Shown here: positions 31,795-36,454 of the stretch, in pieces | Layout of the letters: the number at the start of each line of letters is the position of its first letter | How positions within the stretch are numbered: the stretch's first letter is position 1 | Assembly (NCBI GenBank): GCA_043740415.1 | Contig: JAYUCJ010000045.1 | Span: forward strand, 1-36,454 | DNA: 36,454 nucleotides | Direction: 5' to 3' | From: Aalborgiella sp043740415 | GTDB taxonomy: Bacteria; Pseudomonadota; Gammaproteobacteria; Burkholderiales; Burkholderiaceae_C | Translations under genes and position numbers: made by a program | Notes under the pieces: model-generated | What the model saw: only the letters and a program-made list of their open reading frames with translations | Database searches by the model: none | Told to the model about the DNA's origin: nothing

Positions 31795-31963
31795 GTCATC
31801 AGTTTACAGGCATATTCAGTTGCTCAATACTCGTCTTTTTTATAACCGCTCAATTTTTGTCTTAGTGCGAAAGAGGCCGCCTCCCGCCATCTGTTCAAAA
31901 AATACTTGCTCATTTAATACTAAAAAACCCGTTTTTGAGAAACGGCAGGTTTAAGATAAAGCC

Positions 31964-32695
31964 ATGACTTCGAACGCATTTTTCAACAAAACTGACGCAC
32001 ATGTAAGCCACAAAGTGCTTGCCTTTGACGTCTTTGGCACCGTCGTCGACTGGCACGGTAGCATCGCGCGCGAGGTGCTTGCCATCAACCGCCATGTCGA
32101 TGCAGACGCTTTCGCTCTCGCGTGGCGTGCCGGCTACGTGCCCGCTATGCGCCGGGTCATGTCGGGCGAGATGGGTTGGACGCTGATTGACGACTTGCAC
32201 AGACTCATCTTAGAAGATATATTGGTGACGTTTGGCATGACAGATCTGTCTGAGGCGCAGCGCCAGCAGCTCAACCTGGCGTGGCATCGTTTGAATGCCT
32301 GGCCGGACGTGGTGGCGGGTTTGACGCGGCTCAAATCAAAATTCACGATTTGCACGCTGTCCAATGGCAACATCGGCCTGCTCACCAACATGGCCAAGCG
32401 GGCAGGGTTGCCGTGGGATTGTGTGTTGTCCGCTGAAGTCTTCAAAGCCTACAAGCCCGACCCCGCCACGTATTTGGGCGTCTCCAAGGTGTTCAACGTA
32501 GCGCCGCAAGAGGTGATGCTGGTCGCAGCGCACCAGGACGATTTGGCGGCGGCAAGAAGCTGCGGCCTGCAAACGGCCTACATCGAGCGCCCGCTAGAGT
32601 TTGGTAAAAACCATCCCAAAGATGTGTCGCCCAACGCTGCAAACACCTACCACGCGGTTAATTTTCTAGAGCTGGCCGTGCAGTTGGGTTGCTAG
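31964..32695 (+). CDS. haloacid dehalogenase type II (HAD superfamily)
   Basis: A 243-residue HAD hydrolase of the L-2-haloacid dehalogenase group. The nucleophile is Asp22 in AFDVFGTVVDWHGS; motif II is TLSNGN; the Lys is in FKAYKPDPATY; the acid motif reads VAAHQDDLAAARSCGL, like AHxxDxxAA in this family. It would hydrolyse the C-X bond of short 2-haloacids, though many members act on other substrates. It converges with an EamA transporter gene, four bases apart. Confidence 0.91.
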   Translation: MTSNAFFNKTDAHVSHKVLAFDVFGTVVDWHGSIAREVLAINRHVDADAFALAWRAGYVPAMRRVMSGEMGWTLIDDLHRLILEDILVTFGMTDLSEAQRQQLNLAWHRLNAWPDVVAGLTRLKSKFTICTLSNGNIGLLTNMAKRAGLPWDCVLSAEVFKAYKPDPATYLGVSKVFNVAPQEVMLVAAHQDDLAAARSCGLQTAYIERPLEFGKNHPKDVSPNAANTYHAVNFLELAVQLGC

Positions 32696-32699
32696 TTTT

Positions 32700-33698
32700 T
32701 TAATCTGAATTTGGCGCAATGGTACGAACGCGTGCCTCGCGCCGCGCGACCCAAATCGTCGCTGCACTGATGACCACGCCGCCTATGATGGCGTTCAGCG
32801 TCGGCACATCGCTGAACAGCAGCCAGCCCATCAGTGCTGACCACACCAGCTCTAAAAATTTGAGCGACTGGGTGGATGAAATATCCGCTTTTGAAAACGA
32901 TTTCGTCAAAAAATAATGGCCCGCCGTGCCCAATGCGCCACTCAGCAAAAATCCCGACCATTGCCAAGCGCTAGGCCACGTCCAATCCAACAGCGCCATG
33001 GGTAAGCTGAGAAGTGACACAGTGATAGCCTGCCACACCAAGATGGTACCCGTAGATTCATAGCGGGTCAGCGCCTTGGTCACTAAAAAAGACGCAGCAA
33101 ACAGCGGTGCAGACATCAGCATGGCCAGGTGATACCAGCCTGAGTTGCTCCCAGCTGCGCTATGACTCACAGAAAACTGCGGCCCCACAACCACCAGCAC
33201 ACCCGTAAAACCAATCAACGTAGCTACCCAGCGCTCCCAGCGCATGGGTTCTTTTAGAAAAATATAAGCGCCCAGCATGATGAAAATCGGCCCTGAAAAG
33301 CCAATTGCGGTGGTGTTTGCCAGTGGAATATTGGGCAATGCCGTGAACCAGAAACACAAGGCCAGCGTGTGCAAGGCACCGCGTGTGAACTGCCCTTTGA
33401 TATTTTGCGGCTTGTACGCAGCCATGCCGTTTTTTACAATTAGGGGAAAAAGCAGTAGCAAACCGGCGGAATAGCGCAAAAACTGCGTTTCAAAGGGCGG
33501 CAGGTTTTTAGCCAACAAGCGCAAAAGCGCGTTCAACATGCTGAACGTCAAACCCGCGCACCCTGCCAGCAAAATGGCTTGCATGCCGGGTGACAGGTGG
33601 TGGGTATGCCTATGAATTTGCTTCCTAAACCGCGTGATTAACCACGTGACGAAGTTAGCGTTTTTGTTGGGTTGAGCAGGGCTGTTCAAATTCGGCAT
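32700..33698 (-). CDS. DMT/EamA family transporter
   Basis: A 332-residue inner-membrane protein with about ten hydrophobic helices arranged as two EamA modules. The first is marked by LLRLLAKNLPPFETQFLRY, a LALCFWFTALPNIPLANTTAI turn and LKEPMRWERWVATLIGFTGV (quoted in part: KEPMRWERWVATLIGF); the second by LTRYESTGTILVWQAITVS. An N-terminal basic tail (FRKQIHRHTHHLSPG) precedes the first helix. Such proteins export or import metabolites; the substrate is unknown. Confidence 0.91.
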   Translation of the reverse strand: MPNLNSPAQPNKNANFVTWLITRFRKQIHRHTHHLSPGMQAILLAGCAGLTFSMLNALLRLLAKNLPPFETQFLRYSAGLLLLFPLIVKNGMAAYKPQNIKGQFTRGALHTLALCFWFTALPNIPLANTTAIGFSGPIFIMLGAYIFLKEPMRWERWVATLIGFTGVLVVVGPQFSVSHSAAGSNSGWYHLAMLMSAPLFAASFLVTKALTRYESTGTILVWQAITVSLLSLPMALLDWTWPSAWQWSGFLLSGALGTAGHYFLTKSFSKADISSTQSLKFLELVWSALMGWLLFSDVPTLNAIIGGVVISAATIWVARREARVRTIAPNSD

Positions 33699-33776
33699 CT
33701 ACAAACGAAGTATGCCTGAGGACATTGCAGTCATCAGGCATATTTTGCGCCTAAGCGACAGGAGAACGATTTACGC

Positions 33777-34415
33777 TTATTTCACTTCAACAATAAACTC
33801 TTCACGCGGGCGGCGGATCTTCTTCAGATTTTCCAGCCAATCTTTGCCTTCTTCGCGGTAGCCCAGCGGCAAAATTGCCACACTGCGCAAGCCGCGGGCA
33901 GACAAATTCAAAATCTCATCCACAGATTTTGGGTCAAACCCTTCCATCGGCGTGCAATCCACGTGCTCATAAGTAGCTGCAACCAAAGCTACGCCCAGGC
34001 CAATGTAAGCTTGACGCGCTGCGTGCTCAAAGTTAACTTGCGGGTCACGCGCGGGGTAAGCTTTCAACAGCATAGCGCGGTAGTTTTCCCAGCCTTCACT
34101 GGTGCCGCCGCGCTGCTCATTGGTCATGTCAAAGTGGTGGTTGATGCGCTCTGGCGTGTAATTATCCCAAGCAGCGAACACCAGCAGGTGGGAGCCATCC
34201 GTGATCTGCTCTTGGCCATTCGCCTTGGCTTTGATTTTTTCCAGCACTTCTTTGTTGGACACCACAATGATTTCAAACGGTTGCAAACCACTAGACGTAG
34301 GTGCCAAACGCGTGGCCTCCAAGATACGCTCCACCTTCTCTTGCGGCACATTTTTGGCCGGGTTCATCTTTTTGGTGGCGTAGCGCCATTGGAGTCGGCT
34401 GATTAAATCTGACAT
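33777..34415 (-). CDS. NfsB-like NAD(P)H-dependent oxidoreductase (nitroreductase family)
   Basis: A 212-residue FMN oxidoreductase of the nitroreductase fold. The start MSDLISRLQWRYATKKMNP contains the RYATK motif that binds FMN phosphate; RLAPTSSGLQPFEIIVV is the second FMN segment; the C-terminus has the EGFDPKSVDEIL and ILPLGYREEGKDW motifs of the NfsB/DrgA type. It would reduce quinones or nitroaromatics with NAD(P)H. The ATG at 34415 fits the homologues; a longer frame to 34487 exists but looks unrelated. Confidence 0.92.
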   Translation of the reverse strand: MSDLISRLQWRYATKKMNPAKNVPQEKVERILEATRLAPTSSGLQPFEIIVVSNKEVLEKIKAKANGQEQITDGSHLLVFAAWDNYTPERINHHFDMTNEQRGGTSEGWENYRAMLLKAYPARDPQVNFEHAARQAYIGLGVALVAATYEHVDCTPMEGFDPKSVDEILNLSARGLRSVAILPLGYREEGKDWLENLKKIRRPREEFIVEVK

Positions 34416-34661
34416 ATGCACTTTCGAGGGGGATTGGAAGAGATGAGCTGCTTCACGACTCCGATAAACATAAGCAAAGACGAGCACTACGATTCTTAAA
34501 TGGGGTGCAGATCAGGATTAACAAGTGTGATGGGCTGGTTTGTATCGCCTAGGAGACACATTCGCACACTGCGAGACTGATTTCACGTCAAACTTCAGCT
34601 AACACGCTATGCCCAAACGCCTGCCAAACTTCAACTCAAAATTCAAGATCGGAATAACTGT

Positions 34662-35807
34662 ATGACAACCCAAGCCATTCCCGCAGGTCTACAACTTCGC
34701 TCATGGGTCAAAGCCAATGGCGAACTCGAAGTTTCACTCATCAGCCAAGCCACACCCACACCAGCGGCGAACGAGGTGGTGATCCGCATCGAAGCCACTC
34801 CCATCAACCCGTCTGATTTGGGCCTGCTATTTGGCGCGGCTGACCTGAGCACCATCAAAGTCAATAACGGAACCTCAGCCAACCCCAGTATCACTGCGCA
34901 AATCCCCGAGCGCGCCATGAAAAGCATGGCAGGGCGCTTAGACCAATCTTTGCCTGTGGGCAACGAAGGCGCTGGCGTGGTGGTCGCCGCCGGTTCGTCT
35001 GCCGCCGCACAGGCGCTGTTGGGGCAAACCGTGGCGGTGCTGGGCGGTGCCATGTACGCGCAATACCGCTGCATCGCTGCCGACCAGTGCCTGCTGCTGC
35101 CGCCCGACACCACAGCCGCCGAAGGTGCCTCTTGCTTCGTCAACCCACTCACGGCGCTGGGTATGGTCGAAACCATGCGGCGCGAGGGGCACACAGCGCT
35201 GGTGCACACCGCGGCCGCGTCCAACCTGGGCCAAATGCTCAACAAAATTTGCATCAAAGACAATATAGCCTTGGTCAACATTGTGCGCAAACCCGAGCAG
35301 GCTGCGCTGCTCAAAGGCATAGGCGCTAAGTATGTGTGCGACGAATCATCGCGCACCTTCATGGCAGACCTCACCCAAGCACTGGTAGAAACGGGTGCGA
35401 CCATCGCTTTTGACGCGACTGGCGGAGGTGACTTGGCAGGCCGCATCCTCACCTGCATGGAGGCCGCTTTGAACAAAACTGCCACCGAATACAGCCGCTA
35501 CGGCTCGCCCATCCACAAGCAGGTGTACATCTACGGCGGGCTGAATACCGCCTCTTCAGAATTTGTACGCAACTTTGGCTTCAGCTGGGGCATGGGCGGC
35601 TGGTTGTTGTTTCCTTTTTTGCAGAAAATCGGTACCGAAGCAGCTCAAACCCTGCGCAACCGCGTCGCCGCAGAACTCAAAACCACCTTTGCCAGCAGCT
35701 ATTCCAAAGTGATTTCACTGCAAGAAGCCCTGCAACCCAACCACATAGCCATTTACGGCCAGCGTGCCACGGGAACTAAGTATTTGATTAATCCGAATCA
35801 GGGTTAA
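34662..35807 (+). CDS. MDR family NAD(P)-dependent oxidoreductase (zinc-binding dehydrogenase/quinone oxidoreductase-like)
   Basis: A 381-residue medium-chain dehydrogenase. The N-terminal GroES-like part has ANEVVIRIEATPINPSDLGL and VGNEGAGVVVAAG; the Rossmann part has FVNPLTALGMVETM, then HTAAASNLGQMLNKIC and FDATGGGDLAGRIL. The usual zinc cysteines are absent, so this is a zinc-free quinone oxidoreductase-like enzyme. It is longer than QOR (about 325), mainly by an insertion after the N-terminal domain with KSMAGRLDQSLPVGN. It diverges from the nitroreductase gene; the pair may handle reactive electrophiles. Confidence 0.89.
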   Translation: MTTQAIPAGLQLRSWVKANGELEVSLISQATPTPAANEVVIRIEATPINPSDLGLLFGAADLSTIKVNNGTSANPSITAQIPERAMKSMAGRLDQSLPVGNEGAGVVVAAGSSAAAQALLGQTVAVLGGAMYAQYRCIAADQCLLLPPDTTAAEGASCFVNPLTALGMVETMRREGHTALVHTAAASNLGQMLNKICIKDNIALVNIVRKPEQAALLKGIGAKYVCDESSRTFMADLTQALVETGATIAFDATGGGDLAGRILTCMEAALNKTATEYSRYGSPIHKQVYIYGGLNTASSEFVRNFGFSWGMGGWLLFPFLQKIGTEAAQTLRNRVAAELKTTFASSYSKVISLQEALQPNHIAIYGQRATGTKYLINPNQG

Positions 35808-35832
35808 TCTGAGAATATCTATAAGAGCCGTC

Positions 35833-35852
35833 ATTCCCGCGAAGGCGGGAAT
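35833..35852. repeat. REP-like hairpin between convergent genes
   Basis: attcccgc / gcgggaat form a perfect 8-bp stem with the loop gaag, inside a cgtcattcccgcgaagg context that is a very common dispersed palindrome of many proteobacteria. It lies between the MDR stop and the arfB stop and can act as a terminator or 3'-end stabiliser for both. It is unrelated to the ~55-bp repeat of this window. Confidence 0.75.
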
Positions 35853-35860
35853 CCACAGGC

Positions 35861-36268
35861 TCAATCGTTATTATTCCGAGTAACTTTTGAGCGTTGCGTT
35901 TTAATATCCGACCGCAAACTTTTATTATCTAAACGCTTTAATTTAGCCGCTCGGCTAGGCTTGGTCGCCTTGCGAATAACAGGTGCAAATTCGACGGAAT
36001 TAATAATCTCATGCAGCCGCAGCATCGCGTCCAGCCGGTTCATGTCCTGCGTGCGGTGCTGCTGCGCCTTGATGATCAGCTCACCCGCTTTGGTAATGCG
36101 CGAATCATGCAGCGCTAACAACCGCTCTTTCACATCGTCCGGCAGGGTAGAAGCCCCAATGTCAAACCGCAAATGAATCGCGCTGGACACCTTGTTCACA
36201 TTCTGCCCACCCGCCCCCTGCGCGCGGATGGCGGTGATGGAGACTTCGGATTCGTTGATGTCGAGCAT
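35861..36268 (-). CDS. arfB: alternative ribosome-rescue factor ArfB (peptidyl-tRNA hydrolase)
   Basis: A 135-residue release-factor-like protein that frees ribosomes stalled on truncated mRNA. The catalytic GGQ lies near residue 20 (GAGGQNVNKVSSAIHLRF) and is followed by a basic tail (RAAKLKRLDNKSLRSD, KTQRSKVTRNN) that enters the empty mRNA channel. Length matches E. coli ArfB (140). The older name is yaeJ. No ribosome binding site is clear at the ATG at 36268. Confidence 0.94.
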   Translation of the reverse strand: MLDINESEVSITAIRAQGAGGQNVNKVSSAIHLRFDIGASTLPDDVKERLLALHDSRITKAGELIIKAQQHRTQDMNRLDAMLRLHEIINSVEFAPVIRKATKPSRAAKLKRLDNKSLRSDIKTQRSKVTRNNND

Positions 36269-36308
36269 TTGTGTGGGAATTTGGCTGATTTACGCTAATT
36301 TACGAGGT

Positions 36309-36365
36309 AAATTTGACTCTAGCCGGCGTATTTGTTGCATAGACTGCTATTAAATAAAGGCTATG
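36309..36365 (+). repeat. dispersed ~55-bp repeat, copy 5
   Basis: aaatttgactct, then a core (36321-36340) differing at two of 20 positions from copy 3, then gctattaaataaagg. The final hairpin arm is altered: the last bases read gctat rather than atagc. It lies between the arfB start and the stop of a minus-strand frame that runs off the window, and overlaps that stop (36361-36363). Confidence 0.6.
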
Positions 36366-36454
36366 TCACCATTAGCTGTTGAAACGATTTCAAGCCAAGC
36401 GAAGTAGCCAAGAAAGCAGCAGCAGAATCGTTGTCGACATGTCGATCTAGATAC
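36361..36454 (-). CDS. 3' end of an unidentified gene cut by the window edge
   Basis: On the minus strand a frame is open from the window edge to a TAG at 36361-36363 and encodes 30 residues (tail SLGLKSFQQLMVT). Codon use is smooth and the composition looks protein-like, but I do not recognise it. The start is outside the window. It stands directly upstream of arfB in the same orientation, separated by the repeat. Confidence 0.35.
   Translation of the reverse strand, partial: YLDRHVDNDSAAAFLATSLGLKSFQQLMVT

Noticed and set aside
31860..31960. Intrinsic terminator near aaaaaacccgttt / aaacggcaggttt
   Set aside because: The stem needs a bulge, and it lies upstream of the haloacid dehalogenase gene rather than after a gene; could be a leader hairpin but is weak.
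1..36454. CRISPR arrays, tRNA genes, rRNA, riboswitches, complete insertion sequences
   Set aside because: No regular spaced repeats, tRNA cloverleaf, rRNA-like sequence or transposase was found on reading both strands. Short or degenerate RNA genes could be missed without covariance search.

Overview
The window looks like chromosomal DNA of a betaproteobacterium, most likely order Burkholderiales and probably family Comamonadaceae. This rests on the gene families present (a DUF2917 protein, a YafY-type WYL regulator, a VF530-family protein, DUF4399 and DUF2520 proteins, a DUF1993 protein), on the protein sequences themselves, and on a small AT-rich dispersed repeat with a gctat/atagc hairpin. 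Taxonomy is inferred, not computed. No rRNA, tRNA, CRISPR array, complete insertion sequence or prophage was seen. Genes are densely packed on both strands and no gap exceeds 300 bases.

Layout. 1-1.75 kb: a three-gene minus-strand operon (VOC protein, EVE-domain protein, WYL regulator). 1.98-12.0 kb: galU, a small coupled membrane ORF, and a giant cyclic beta-1,2-glucan synthase gene (ndvB/cgs type, about 2,890 residues). GalU makes the UDP-glucose that the synthase polymerises. 12.0-13.4 kb: an RluA-type pseudouridine synthase, a VF530 protein and an unlisted 49-residue basic peptide, all minus. 13.5-16.8 kb: a GNAT acetyltransferase, an atypical 2Fe-2S ferredoxin, a DUF1993 protein, dusC and a NUDIX hydrolase. 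16.9-19.6 kb: an acyl-CoA type operon (SDR, DUF2520 Rossmann protein, enoyl-CoA hydratase) ending in a terminator that overlaps the last stop codon.

19.6-23.4 kb: a DUF4399 lipoprotein, a secreted alpha/beta hydrolase, the ribosome-assembly GTPase RbgA/YlqF, and a coupled PepSY / cytochrome b pair. 23.4-25.6 kb: a universal stress protein and a companion gene diverge from a VIT-family metal transporter and a low-affinity iron permease. A perfect FNR/ANR box lies midway between the two divergent starts, which suggests oxygen-dependent control. 25.5-27.5 kb: a sulfur amino-acid pair (homocysteine S-methyltransferase family and a cysteine-synthase-fold enzyme). 27.6-30.7 kb: rhodanese, DUF2917, a secreted-repeat lipoprotein with a cupredoxin, and an FG-GAP protein. 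30.7-36.3 kb: ketopantoate-reductase family, haloacid dehalogenase, EamA transporter, nitroreductase, MDR oxidoreductase and arfB.

The least expected signals are: (i) a roughly 55-bp dispersed repeat with five recognisable copies plus one degraded piece, several touching stop codons and one lying in frame inside the DUF2520 gene; (ii) the FNR-type box between the stress and iron genes; (iii) the small membrane ORF that ends two bases before the glucan synthase start; (iv) a ferredoxin whose first cluster cysteine appears to be serine.
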